From Aradus depressus (lineage: Eukaryota; Arthropoda; Insecta; Hemiptera; Aradidae), in NCBI GenBank assembly GCA_963662175.1, contig OY759220.1, positions 45,728,136-45,792,135 of the forward strand: a stretch of DNA of 64,000 bases. Direction: 5' to 3'. Shown one piece after another: positions 19,858 to 31,114 of this stretch. A model generated the notes under the pieces. The model made no database searches. It saw only the letters and a program-made list of their open reading frames with translations, and was not told where the DNA came from. The stretch's first letter is position 1. Each line of letters begins with the position of its first letter. Made by a program: the position numbers and the translations under genes.

Positions 19858-21431
19858 TACACTCAACATCAAAAAAAGCGGCGCACCTTCAATTTTATTA
19901 ATATTTTTTATTTGAATGCTAGAAGTTGTCCAATTTTTTTTTTATCATTAGAATACTTAAAATACTGTATAGAAAAACAACAAAATGGATGAGAACATTA
20001 TTTTATAAGAGAAAAAACATTATTTAATTTTAAAAAACAGAATACCTACTTTATTTTTTTTTAAATGTTACATCAGATTTCTTCCAATAACTGAATTGTC
20101 CACTTTTTTTTCCTTAGTAACGAGTGTTACCTCCTCTAGCTTGAATAACTGCTTGTAGTCTTCCAGGCATGCTTCTGATGAGACTAGCCACGCTTCCTTG
20201 AGGCATCCCGTCCCTATCTTCCATTACAGCAGTTCTCACTTCTTGTAAGTCCAGGGGAGGGTTTGGTCTGCGGCGGATGCACCTTTTCAGCTCGTCCCAA
20301 AGGTGTTCAATAGAATTAAGGTCAGGGCTGCGGGCTGGCCATTCCAGGGTACGAAGACCTCATTAAGGTATTCAGATACCACATTTGCAACATGCGGCCG
20401 AGCATTGTCCTGCATGAAGATAAAATCTTCCCCGATTAATGGAGCAAAAGGTATCACATAATCTTGTAGGACTTCAGCCACATACGCATGTGCATTCAGG
20501 GTCGGCCTCCGGAATACCTGGAGATCGGTCTTGGCTTCTAAAGTGATGCCTCCCCAAACCATCACCGACCCACCTCCAAACTGTTCTCTTCCCGCTCTAG
20601 TGCATTGAGTGTATCGCTCTCTTCTTCTTCTCCACACTCTTACGCGCTGATCTGAAGCGTACAGAGACAATCTGGACTCGTCTGAAAACAGAACATGTCC
20701 TCAGTCATTCTCTGTCCATGCCTCATAAACTCGAACAAACTGAAGACGAGCTGCTCGGTGTGCTGGGGTGAGTACGTCCAGTAGCGGTGGCTCTCGAGTG
20801 CAGGTCAATTTCTGCGAGTCGTCTGCGTACTGTGTCTACACTGACTTGGACATTCCGGACTCTTCGAAGCCTCTCAGCGGTCTCTATAGCCGTCTGGGTG
20901 CGATTTCGGAGAGTTTGGAGAATGATAAATCGATTGTCTGCAGGTATTGTCGCTCTTGGTCTTCCTGAACCTGGCCTCCTCGTATATCGGCCAGTCTCCT
21001 CATACCTATGGACGGCCCGCCGAACAGTTGTTTCAGGTAGCCCAAGAGTCCTGGCCACGTAACGCTGACTTCTTCCATCTGCCACCAGGGCAACAATACT
21101 AGCGGCTATCTCGGCAGTTAAAACCATTTTGCAACTTTTAGAAGTTACTACAGTAACTCCAGAACAGAATTAAACTTTAAAAAAAAAGTAATGAAAAAAC
21201 GTTACAGTCTCTTTACAGAACTCTAGACAAACTGATATGAGGCTTGTTATGAAACCTAGGGTTCTTATCATTAATCCTCGAACCTTGTGTTGCTAATACT
21301 GGAGAGGATTATAGAGAAATAATAACAAAGTCTAATGTTCAAATATAATGCGTCAAACCTCATTTAATTCCTTGTAAAAAACAAATATAGTTGAAAAAGA
21401 AGGTGCGCCGCTTTTTTTGCTGTTGAGTGTA
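19858..21431 (-). mobile_element. Tc1-like DNA transposon, full length with TIRs and TA duplication
   Basis: TA at 19858-19859 and 21430-21431. The 31-base terminal inverted repeats begin CACTCAACA and differ at one position. The element is 1570 bp, the usual length for Tc1-type transposons, and holds one transposase frame on the minus strand. It is inserted in the loop side of an older palindrome. Confidence 0.93.
20114..21127 (-). pseudogene. Tc1-like transposase, DD34E type, frameshifted
   Basis: The reading starts at 21127 (MVLTAEIAAS) and can be followed to a stop at 20114, about 338 codons, the normal length. The N-terminus has a helix-turn-helix (RSQRYVARTLGLPETTVRRA) and a GSGRPR linker of the AT-hook type used for TIR binding. 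The catalytic triad is readable: D in VLFSDESR (about 20680), D in FMQDNARPH (about 20415) and E in NSIEHLWDELKR (about 20300), with the 34-residue spacing of the Tc1 group. GGSVMVWGGI is also present. Damage: a frameshift near 20770, a stop where a tryptophan is expected near 20700, and a frameshift near 20350. Inactive, but recent enough that the TIRs are almost identical. Confidence 0.92.
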
Positions 21432-21490
21432 TATTGTGTATTTTATATAAATATAGTGGAATTTTTTGACTTGTTCTAAGTGTTCAGTAG
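21431..21490. repeat. Right arm of the palindrome split by the Tc1 insertion
   Basis: Reverse complement of 19751-19815, apart from a 5-base gap. See the left part for the reconstructed pre-insertion hairpin. Confidence 0.8.
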
Positions 21491-21973
21491 AATTAAAACG
21501 TTTTTTCCCCTCTGTAAACTTTTCGCGGTCCCCCGATCAACAATCACAGACTTAAGGTAATGTGTTTGACATAAATTATAATAGGGAAGCATTTTAAGAT
21601 TATAAATTGGGTGAAGGAGATAAGACACAGAATAATATGAAGAGATACGGCAGGTAGATACATACCTATCCAACAGCCAAGGTCACCTCTCAGTATAATG
21701 GGCAGTCCCTCTAACCACACAACGGCTGACACTTTGTATACATTTTTGCGGAATTAGGCAATATAAAAGTGAATCAAGTTCTTTGTTTTTATTTATTTTA
21801 TTGCTACACTAAACCGACACATATTCAGACATAAGAAAGTCAATTGGACTGGAACTGTCTGGCAGGTCTAGAAGTGATAATTTGATCTGAAACAATCTTT
21901 TAGAAGAATGATAACATTAAAATAACTCAAAAACATTTAATTAATCTGCCTTGACACAATATAAGTATACGAA

Positions 21974-22228
21974 GGCCTTAGGTTTTTTATCTGGGAGGTG
22001 AAAAAACCTTGAGCACGCCGTCCTGCGATAGTCCCGAGCCTGTGCGATGTCAGGTACTCGTTAAAGGCCCCCATATCCTAAGTGAATAAACCTAGATAGG
22101 CAATATTTAGAATTCCCACAGATGGGTCGGGCTCATGTTCACCAGAGCAATGAAAGAGCTCTCTTGTAGTAGACGATATGACCTCGAGGTTAAAGCCCGG
22201 GCATGAATCATGATAACTAACTAAATAT
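21974..22228 (+). mobile_element. SINE, 5' truncated
   Basis: Runs from the 'ttatctgggaggt' region through 'gtgcgatgtcaggtactcgt' to gcccgggcatgaatcatgataactaacta. It ends in an AACT-type tail. It lies head-to-head with the inverted copy 150 bases on. Confidence 0.85.
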
Positions 22229-22371
22229 GGACAGTAATGGGTTATTTGTATGAAAATAAAGAAATGAACCTATGAGGAAACTCAGTCGATAAGTTCGAAT
22301 ATTATTACAAAATAGAACTTGTCCCGGATCAATCTAGATTAACAATAAATTCATGAGAAGACCTATTGACA

Positions 22372-22497
22372 AGTTAGTTATTATGACTCATGCCCGGGCT
22401 TTAACTACTAGGTCATATCGCCTACTACCAGAGCACTCATTCATCACCCTGACGACCATAGCTCTACGTTTCATCCGAAGGATGACGTGCTCAAGAC
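22372..22497 (-). mobile_element. SINE fragment
   Basis: Minus-sense 3' end of the SINE (gactcatgcccgggctttaac) with an internal deletion that joins the 'accagagcactc' part to 'catccgaaggatgacgtgctcaag'. Confidence 0.8.
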
Positions 22498-22499
22498 AC

Positions 22500-23035
22500 A
22501 AATTGACAAAGTTAACTTATTCTGTTTGTAATGCTATGTAATACTGATTATAGCAGCTTAATTAGACATTTTTTTTTTAAAATATGTATCTGATTTACAT
22601 TAGGAGCTTACAGCTTCCTTTTATGGCGGCTAGGTGCGCCTCGTCCTAATCATTCCACCCACTATATCGACTATAGAAGTTGAAAAACGACCGCTCTAGA
22701 TTGTCTGTGATAAATACTGGATCAACCTGAAGCTGAAAACAGGAAGACAAGAGTGGTTAACTGGCTGGAAAAGAAACTGAACTGGATGAGGAGCAGGGTG
22801 TGTTGTGGGTGGCTCCACCGTCTCTCTGCTTGCCTCACCCACCCAACATTGGTTTGGTAGCTGGCAGTAACGCAGCTGGTTTTGCTACCCCAGGGGATTC
22901 TTCTTATATCACTGGTTGGAAGGGTTATAACCATATTCTGGAACATTGATGACCGGTAAAATGCATTCCTCAACGTAGATTATTTAAATATGTTGTGACT
23001 TACTTAGGTATTCCTCATTCTACATTTCGTGTTAG
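22500..23035. other. No gene recognised
   Basis: Holds an 83-codon minus frame (22722-22973) in moderately GC-rich DNA with no known motif and no clear splice borders. Confidence 0.4.
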
Positions 23036-23039
23036 TGCA

Positions 23040-23135
23040 GTCGTTACATCGACAGTTATTATGGTTTTACCTCCCCGGCTACACGAAGTATAGGGGAAGT
23101 TATGTAACCAGTCAAAAATTAGATGCGGACTCTTC
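23040..23135 (-). repeat. Family A repeat, terminal fragment
   Basis: Minus-sense end: ccccggctacacgaagtata, then ggggaagttatgtaaccag. It is followed at 23135-23175 by an A/T-rich break and then the LINE 3' region fragment. Confidence 0.7.
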
Positions 23136-23179
23136 ATTCATTTTTTTTAAGGCATATCAACGACGAGGGTCATTGATGC

Positions 23180-23345
23180 CTGACTGTTCAAATCAGTATG
23201 AGATCCCGAAGAGAAACCAGGGGGCGACCGGAGAGGGGCCCTGCATAGGACCCCGGGGCACCCCATGAGCGTCCCAACCAGGCCAGGGGACAAGGAACAG
23301 CACAACCGGCCTGGGCTTAGGCCCCGGTGTAGCTAGGCCTGTTAG
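23180..23345 (-). mobile_element. LINE 3' untranslated region fragment, related to 13105-13460
   Basis: GC-rich island whose reverse complement aligns with 13320-13440 (gggacgc..gggtgcccc, ccttgtcccctggcctggtt). No coding part is attached. Confidence 0.6.
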
Positions 23346-23354
23346 GGAGGATGT

Positions 23355-23720
23355 TCTTGTTTGTATACATTCAATACACCGGCAGTTATTGGGGATTTGA
23401 GTTGAGCCTCCCCGCTCCTCCTTGATCGATTTAGTTGAAAATCGATAGCTTTATGGACATTCAGTCCCACATATAAAATTTCGTGTCAATACATTCATTT
23501 TATCGGGAGTTATCGTGTCCACAGACAAACCCGACACTGTTTTTTGATTTTTGAAATCAGGGGACGGAAAACGGGTAATTCTGGAGAACATTCACAACAT
23601 TCCAGAATTCTTGACTGATTAGTCTAATTCTGTAGAAATTAAATATAAAAAAATGAAGAATCTCGTCTCATAACATCTTGCTATGAATTCTTCTATACTT
23701 CGTGTAGCAGGGAAGTGAAA
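23355..23720 (+). repeat. Family A dispersed repeat, long copy
   Basis: Contains the ordered landmarks of the family: 'cggcagttattggggatttg', a C-rich stretch, 'cgatttagttgaaaatcgat', 'aaaatttcgtgtcaatacat', 'gggagttatcgtgtccacag', and the terminal 'tatacttcgtgtagcaggga'. No coding capacity. Confidence 0.7.
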
Positions 23721-24955
23721 ATGGATAACTTGAGAAAACCTTCCTATGGAGCTTACATAATACACTGAAAGTAATATTATTGCATGTAATCTCTTCTGTT
23801 ATTTAATATTTTATTACAAAATTGCGTAAATTGGTTACTTTCTTTTGAAATTACTTAGAAGCAAAAGAAAATAGTTGTCATTGACCTGCAAAACTATAAC
23901 TTGTTCAATTTTTTTTATAATTCTGTGGATGAACTGTGAATAAATTAGAAGTAATTGAAAATTTTTATATGAAATTAGTATGTTTTAGTCAGTAGCAGTG
24001 GCATCAGTACATGCATCAGTGACATCAGGAGACTGATCATATGAACGAACAGAAGCCCTCTGGGCAGGAAATGTGGCGAGGAAAACGATACAGCCCATAT
24101 TCTAAGCCAATATAAAACTAGAAACAAGAGATGCAGACCCGAGGTAGACTATGGAGGGAACCTTTTGCAGAATCCTAGACTTTGTTAAAAATGAAAAAAA
24201 GCTATTTTTAAACACAAAAAAAACATGTTATGTGAATGAATCTAGGAGGATAGAAGAGTTAAGTAAGTTCGAATATTAATGTTATAAAATGGAACTTGCC
24301 CCGGGCCATTCTACATCAGCAATGAATACATAAAATGACCAAAAACAAATGATTTACTTATTAAGATATTTTCATTTATTTTGTAGAAATCTGGTGGCCT
24401 TCCATATAAGTTGTACAGGGGAGCCCTATAGGTGCCAGTCCGACCGTGCACAGTTGCAAAAACTGCATTAATCAAGATGCAGTTTTAACATTATACAATT
24501 ATTACATCGGTAAGAAATCACCAACAAGGTAGTTTTCACTAGATAATAGAGAGTAAAAAGTCTTTAGAGAAAGACAGCAAAAGATATTTTCTTCCAATTA
24601 TTTGTAGAATAATTAATGAAAGGCCTAGGTTGAGCTGTCTTAATGGCTCCCATGTATGTAGGCATCCAGTACAAACAGACAATATTGCCCGAAATTAATT
24701 TATTTTAATAATTCTGTAAGCATTTTGACTATGATTTGATTAATAAATAAAAACATTAAAAGAACAGAAGTGTGATCAGATCACTGAAGGTGAGCATTGC
24801 TTTGATGTAATAATTAATACACAGTTAATAAATATATTGTTCTTAATTATAGTCTAAGCCAGTGCCTAAATTCAATCGTTTAAATCTTGTTTATCACAGA
24901 AGTCATGACTGAACATTGAGAAGAAAATTAAAAAATAATAATTAATGAAGTTGTA
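23721..24955. other. No gene recognised
   Basis: AT-rich noncoding DNA with no repeats I could assign. Confidence 0.4.
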
Positions 24956-24959
24956 CTGC

Positions 24960-25085
24960 TTAGTTCTTAACTCTGCCACCTGAGTACTACATGAGCACTT
25001 TGGCCTCGAAATCATTAAAAAAACTAACTAAAAAATTTATTTTTACAGTTATTAGGTTTTATAAGAACATTAAAAACGGTTTGGG
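24960..25085 (+). repeat. MITE-like family C, copy 1
   Basis: Starts 'tagttcttaactctgccacctgagtac', matching 27330-27355 and the reverse complement of 31081-31111. AT-rich interior, no coding. Borders are uncertain. Confidence 0.5.
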
Positions 25086-25612
25086 TCTAAACATAAGGGC
25101 ATTAAGTGACTACACAAAACCCTTACTCCTCAATACTATGGTGTATATATAATGATCATCTTTCTAAATTCTTCTTAACTTTTCCTTTTTATCATTTTCT
25201 TCCACTTCCTTAATTTTCTTTCGAATTATCTCTCAAAATAAATGTTGTAAGGTTGGTCATCTACAACCGTTTTGTTTTATTTTTTTAATTTTGTAATTTC
25301 TAAAAATTCTTTCTAATTACTATAAAACAATAATTTCTAAGTACTATTTAAAATAATAATGTAGCCTTATTTATATTTCTCACAATATTGTAAATCTAAA
25401 CTTAGGTCAATAGAGACCCATTATTATTACTATACTTCCAGTAAAAGAACAGAATAGAGGGTCAACATTTTATTATTTCAGGTAAATTAATATAATAAAT
25501 TAATGCATTTATTTATATATATTTATTTAATAGTGTAGGAATGGTGCAACACACCCGAGAGAGTAAAATGTTGACCCTCTCTTCATCTTTATGTAAACTA
25601 AAGGGTGCCGGT

Positions 25613-25955
25613 AACTCAGGGGGTAGAGTGCTTGCCTTCTGAGCTCAAGGTCACGGATTCGAAACACTTCTGAGGCCCTTACATTTTTCTTTATCTGGGA
25701 AAAATGTTAAAAAAAACATTGAGCACGCCATCCTTCGGATGGGTCATTAAGCGATAGTCCCGAGTCTGTACGATGTAAGGTACTCGTGAAGAACCCCCTA
25801 CCCTGAGTGAATACACCTGGGTAGGAAAAATGTAGGACTTCCTAGTAGAGTCGGCCTCAAGTCCACCAGAGTGACAAAAGAGCGCTCTGGTAGTATGCGA
25901 TATGACTTCGTAGTTAAAGCCCGGGCATGAATGACAATAAATAACTAACCAACTT
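25613..25955 (+). mobile_element. tRNA-derived SINE, full length
   Basis: The most complete plus-strand copy. The tRNA-like head, gggtgccggtaactcaggggg (A-box region), is followed after about 35 bases by 'ggtcacggattcgaaacac' (B-box region), the signals for RNA polymerase III. The tRNA-unrelated body follows ('catccttcggatgggtcatt', 'gtacgatgtaaggtactcgt'), then gcccgggcatgaatgacaataaataactaac as tail. About 340 bases. It encodes no protein and relies on a LINE partner in trans. Compared with minus copies at 50.5 and 55.3 kb the A-box carries changes (gtaactcaggg for gtagctcagtgg), so it may no longer be transcribed. Confidence 0.9.
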
Positions 25956-25959
25956 ATAA

Positions 25960-26860
25960 GGCCCTGAAGAAGGAAATAAATAGTTTAAAAAACGATGGCC
26001 AAATACTAAGTTTTTTATTTACATAACAGAACCTCAACATTGTAAAAATACTGTGGACTTTATCAATCATTATTTTTTTGGACCATTTTTTCTATAAGAT
26101 TTTTTTTTTTTAGGTCTTTCGACCACGAGGGTCATGGATGCCTGATGGATGCAGGTCCGTGCGGATCCTGACGGGCTAATTTGGATGGACGCAGATTAAT
26201 AATAATAAAGGAGATTGCAGTATATGAAATAGAAAGGCTACCTGATGAAGATAATTTTGTTTTATAATTTCGATAAGAGGTTTGTGAAGTGCAAGAAATG
26301 AAATAGTTGGGTAATTTGGGAGCTACTATTGGATAGAATTTCGGAAATATCCATCACAAGGTTGCAATTTTCACGCTGGGGACTATATTTTTATAGGATT
26401 AATCAATCTGTATCTATAGTTTAGAAAAATTATTTCCATTTTTTCTCCTGTTTAAATTACAAATGCATACACAATTTACACTAAACCTGTTTTCGGAATT
26501 GAAAAAAACAAAAACAAATGAATATTTAAAAGGTATTTTGGGAAATACACATGTTTCGTTTCGGAAATTAATATTTCTTATTCCAAATTCCTCTCTCAGT
26601 TTTCTAACGATATATAACACTTCCATGTTATTCTCTTTATTTCGAGAGGAAAGAGTTTCCGATCATATGTTTATATTTTCTTCAATATCCGAAAAACGAA
26701 TGTAAATTTTCGACTTTAAACGAGCAAACTGATTTACGATAGTACATATATTTCGCGAGTTTTCCAAGTCGAGGATAATACAATATACCTACTGAGATCA
26801 AGAGGCGCCTGTTTTGAGAGCGCTTGATCCGGGGACTTTGTTTCATGCCATATGAACTAG
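25960..26860. other. No gene recognised; flank of candidate exon
   Basis: AT-rich with no repeats assigned except a T-run at 26101-26112. If 26861-27081 is an exon, this would be the upstream intron end. Short overlapping frames at 26414-26705 look random. Confidence 0.4.
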
Positions 26861-27081
26861 GATACAAGGAGGCAGACCGGAGCGGGGACTCCCCCACCTT
26901 GGTGCGCCCCTCCACCGGCCTCAGGCAACTAGCTAGGGAGGCCCCACCGGGCGTCCTCACACAAGTGGACCAGCTCACCATGGAGAAACAGCACGAAGCA
27001 GCCCCTGACTCCATCTCCTCCGTGGGGGTGCCCATCAAGGAGTACCCCCCCTCTGAGGTCTACTCCTCAGAGCCTCCGCCG
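26861..27081 (+). CDS. Candidate internal exon of an unknown host protein
   Basis: A 221-base segment, much more GC-rich than its surroundings, is open in one frame. It lies between an AG acceptor (tatgaactag, ending 26860, with ctttgtttc upstream) and a strong donor, GTGAGT at 27082-27087. The frame continues upstream to a TTG at 26824 and downstream to 27177, but the GC-rich, strongly GC3-biased part stops exactly at the donor. The exon would begin two bases into a split codon and end on a codon boundary. The ~73 residues are rich in proline, serine and acidic residues, with pieces such as GLRQLAREAPPGVLTQVDQL and EYPPSEVYSSEPPP. They look like a disordered or cytoplasmic segment with no known domain. 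I do not recognise the protein. The opposite-strand frame here is a shadow. It could instead be a mobile-element remnant. Confidence 0.4.
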
Positions 27082-27320
27082 GTGAGTCCACCAAACATAT
27101 ATTTAAACAAGAGAGAGGTGTCATCAAGTGACACTCAAGGGTTTCCTGGACCTATATTCCATTCATGTATTTATTAATATACATTTTATAATTATAATAT
27201 TTTTAAAAATATGTATTAATATATTCTCTGCTACTCCATGGCATTGTCATGAAAATTTGACGATTATGAATCTCCTTCATGACAGGTAACATAGACTGGT
27301 TAGTAGAACATTAAAAAAAA
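27082..27320. other. No gene recognised
   Basis: AT-rich DNA directly after the candidate splice donor; the abrupt fall in GC content supports an exon border. Confidence 0.4.
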
Positions 27321-27324
27321 ATTG

Positions 27325-27445
27325 TGAGATAGTTCCTAAATTCGCCACTAGAGTACTTTATTTGTAAAATGCTAAAATAATTTAGTTATTTTATTCAATA
27401 TTACCTTTTACAAAAGCACTAAAACCTTATTTATGTATGCATATA
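27325..27445 (+). repeat. MITE-like family C, copy 2
   Basis: 'agttcctaaattcgccactagagtac' at 27330 followed by an AT-rich interior that shares 'ttagttattttattcaatatt' and 'cttttacaaaagcact' with copy 3. Confidence 0.6.
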
Positions 27446-29140
27446 CATACAAAAAATTTAATATAAGTGTTATTTGAAGCATGTCTTTAAGTAATCTCTT
27501 AGAATATCTAAACCACCATCAGAGCTACATCCCATGATCTGAAAATACTAAATTTCTTTCGTTTAATATTTCTTTTCAACCAAATTATTTTTTGCCCTAT
27601 TAATTTTTCGCTAGGTCTATATAATACCCTTTAAAATAGTACAAAATATTTCAGAAATGTAGCTTTAACAGTTTTACAGATATCAGGAGGGGGGAGACAG
27701 ACAGACATATGTCGAACATTCGCTAATACGATCTTCGATCTATGGAATTCTATAAAAGAAGGGTCAAATAAATATTTCCTGTATCAATGATGTTATTTAC
27801 ATAAAAAAACAAGAATAAATGTTTACAAGTAAAAAAAAAAAGAGACATGTTCTCCTCTTAGTTGAAATTTCAAACCGTTACAAAACCAGGATTATATGTA
27901 GGTACGCAAAATGTAAAAAAAAAAAACTTCCATATTTTTCATCAGTTAATATCTAAAGAGTCAAAAGCGAACAAAAACAAAAACCCATGGAACATTTTTT
28001 TTTTGTTCCCATAAAAACGTTATTTAAGAACCAAAAAATAGGGTTCTGTAAACAATCTTCGACCTATGGGATTCTAAAAATATAACAGAGAAGTGTGATT
28101 AAATCACACACTGAAAGGTTCCGTAGGTGAACTAAGCTTTGAGAAACGAAATCAAAAAAACATTAAATAAATACATAGATAATTCCGTAATATATTTATA
28201 TTTTGCCTATGGATGTATTTCAAGGTCTCTAAGTTTTTAGAATCCAACCAGTTAAATTTTTTCCTCCCAAAAATATTCTTATTATACTTTTTCATTAAGT
28301 TTTTGTACGTTTTTTAACGTTTTTTTTTTCTGTTTTCATACATGCCCACTTGTTAGGTTGGTATACTTTTTTTTTTTTTGAGAAAACGTTATACTTAGTG
28401 CACCGAATTTAACAGGAGTGATACAGATACACATTATGTGGGTTGCGCTCAGAACAAGAAGGAACAAATAATAATCAAGAAAAAATTAATTTTTTTTCCG
28501 AAGAATGTAAGTTTCTGGAAACATTCAGAAGATGTCAGCGTGTTTGTTTTTAAGATGGAAAACTATTAGTGTCGTATGCTAAACAATGAGTATTGATACC
28601 ATTTTGTAGTAATTATCTGAGAAAATAATTTTTTTTTTGTGAAGTAGTGAATCAGATATTTTACAAAGCAACTTTTCAATCCTTTCAATGTTTTGAAAAC
28701 TGAAGATAGATTTTTTGGCTGATCACATAACATGCCCTTTCCTGGGGATGTAAATTTTTCTATCGCCGGAAGACAGGAGCGAGGTGCAGCCAAATGTAAA
28801 GGAAAAAGAAGAAAACAAATAAACGTTCCTAATTATTTATATAAATATTGTGATAAATAAAAAAGGTTTTTGTGTGTAAAACCAGTTACTGTGGTTCAAG
28901 AACCGTAACAGACCTGCTTTTTCATCTTTATCAAAATTGTTTATATAATATTTAGTTAATATCAGTAAAATGTATTCTTCTGTATCGGAATAACTCTAGA
29001 AAGTGTTATCAATTAAACGTGACGACAGGAATAAATAAAATACTGATATGAATAATAGATTCTTTGAGATGTTTGACAGAAATAAAGCTTTGTTTGTATT
29101 GGCTGTAAAAAACCAATTTTCGTAAGTTTTCGCTTATTAT
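27446..29140. other. No gene recognised
   Basis: AT-rich with several A/T homopolymers. A family A trace is visible at about 28715-28760. The 75-codon frame at 28566-28793 overlaps that trace and is not a gene. Confidence 0.45.
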
Positions 29141-29500
29141 GAGCCCGAACGGGAGAGGAGGTTGTTAGGAGCCCGAACGGGAGAGGAGGTTGTTAGGAGC
29201 CCGAACGGGAGAGGAGGTTGTTAGAAGCCCGAACGAGAGAGGACCGTGTTAGGAGCCCGAACGGAAGAGGAGGTTGTTAGGAGCCCGAACGGGAGAGGAG
29301 GTTGTTAGGAGCCCGAACGAGAGAGGAGGTTGTTAGGAGCCCGAATGGGAGAGGAGGTTGTTAGGAGCCCGAACAGGAGAGGAGGTTGTTAGGAGCCCAA
29401 GCAGGAGAGGAGGTTGTTAGGAGCCCGAATGGGAGAGGAGGTTGTTAGGAGCCCAAGCAGGAGAGGAGGTTGTTGGGAGCCCGAACGGGAAAGTTGGTCG
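29141..29500. repeat. 28-bp tandem repeat (minisatellite), 13 copies
   Basis: Unit gagcccgaacgggagaggag plus gttgttag, starting at 29141 and repeating every 28 bases. The last, partial unit (29477) decays into unique sequence. Scattered point variants (cgagag, caagcagg, accgtg) show some age. The array is GC-rich with purine-heavy plus strand. Confidence 0.95.
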
Positions 29501-30540
29501 CATAATCACGATCCTTGCTGAATATTTCAAGAAGAGATTTGAATAAAATTGGTTTATGCCGATGGGGCGGGTGAATGACACCTTACTTCGATCTCAGAGC
29601 AATTCAGATTTCCAACTTATTTTTGTGAAATGTGATTACTTTTAAAGAAAATTAAGAAGTAAGGAGAAACCAAAGTTAGAACAAAATTGAACAGATAAAA
29701 TGCCATAGTTTAGAGTTCGAGGCCAGTGATTTTTCCTTAAAAAAACAAACAACAAAAAGAAACATCAATTTACTTCAAGTTTGTTAGAAAATTGCAAATA
29801 TCCGACGAAGAGTCATTAAATGAATCATTTGTTACGTTGCGTTGCATCTCACATTACCTAACAATACTTCAACTTAGTTATATCTTGCGATCTTTGTATT
29901 ACATAAGCTGTGTTCTTCAAATTTCCAAGTCGTGCATATTCATCTGATCAACCATTAGATACATCTGTTGTAATTTTCGTAACTATCTAATCCTTCTTAT
30001 CCTCCTCATTAGTCACTCTAAACGCTTTACCAGACTCAACAGTGTTCAAAAATACATTTTTTTGCTATCTGTGTCGATATAGTGGAAAGATAGATAACAA
30101 CTTTTTAAACATTTATATGTAAAAAAGTTGTAATTTACTCCATGTTCTACACTAAGTTCAATATAGATGGCATGACCCGAACCCGATACACTTAATGTAT
30201 ATATTTTCTACTGGAATTAGACAATATAAATGTTAAACGAGTTATTTGTTGTTATTATTTGCTTCAAACATGTTTATAGATACAAAATAATAATAAAACA
30301 TAATAATGGGCTTTAAATACTAAAAAAAAATGTTATGTATTTAAAAAAGTATATTTAATTGTCTTCCTGTGTGCGCAGTGATAGTCAAGAAATCAGTCAA
30401 CAGTAAACTGAATTTTATTACAAAAGATAAATTTTAAGAGTAAATTTATATATATTTTTTATTATTTCTTTACAGCTACAAAAAAGTTATATTTAATGTG
30501 GAATGCAATATTAAACGCTTTTTATTTTGCCTTCCCTGGT
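29501..30540. other. No gene recognised
   Basis: AT-rich noncoding DNA with no assignable repeats. Confidence 0.4.
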
Positions 30541-30589
30541 TTAGTTAGGGTAGGAGATCTTTAACGAGCTAAACAAAAATATTTTATAA

Positions 30590-30797
30590 GACTTGGTTGC
30601 TTTCGAAGTGATGGTCCCGAGCCTGTACGATGTTAGGTACTCGTTAAAGACCCCTACCCTAGGTGAATAAAAATTCAGGGTCGGCAAAATTCATTCATAG
30701 TAGAGTCGGGCTCATGTCCTCTAGAGTGAAGAAACAATGCTCTGGTAGTAGGCGTTGACGTTGTTAAAGCCTGGAAATGTCATAGTAACTAACTAGA
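30590..30797 (+). mobile_element. SINE, 5' truncated
   Basis: From 'gatggtcccgagcctgtacg' to 'gttaaagcctggaaatgtca' with tail agtaactaacta. A short inverted scrap of the same SINE (30545-30570) lies just upstream, suggesting rearrangement. Confidence 0.8.
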
Positions 30798-30859
30798 AGG
30801 AAGAAATTCCAATTATATAAATATATGGGTATATATGTTTATATATAAAATTATTCGAA

Positions 30860-30938
30860 ATAATTAAAATATATATATAATAAAAAATTTAGTTATTTCT
30901 TTAATATTTTCATATTTACTTTTGCAAAAGGTCTTGAA

Positions 30939-30985
<47 letters not shown>

Positions 30986-31112
30986 CATATATCTTTAAAG
31001 ATCTTTTGTAAAAGTAAATATGAAAATATTAAAGAAATAACAAAATTTTTTATATCATTTCACATATAAATAACTCGTATAGCACTCTAGTGGCGGAATT
31101 AGGAACTACATA
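30860..31112 (-). repeat. MITE-like family C, copy 3, with palindromic core
   Basis: Minus-sense end: agcactctagtggcggaattaggaactac at 31081-31110. Arms 30881-30938 and about 30990-31060 pair around a (TA)n core (30939-30982), sharing 'ttctttaatattttcatatt'. Such AT-rich fold-back units are typical of MITEs. Confidence 0.65.
30939..30982. repeat. (TA)n microsatellite
   Basis: About 22 TA units forming the loop of the surrounding palindrome. Confidence 0.95.
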
Positions 31113-31114
31113 GT

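Noticed and set aside
22722..22973. 83-codon minus-strand frame as an exon
   Set aside because: No acceptor/donor pair in register and no known motif; composition is only slightly above background.
29141..29500. CRISPR array
   Set aside because: The 28-base units are directly adjacent with no spacers and the context is eukaryotic; it is a minisatellite.
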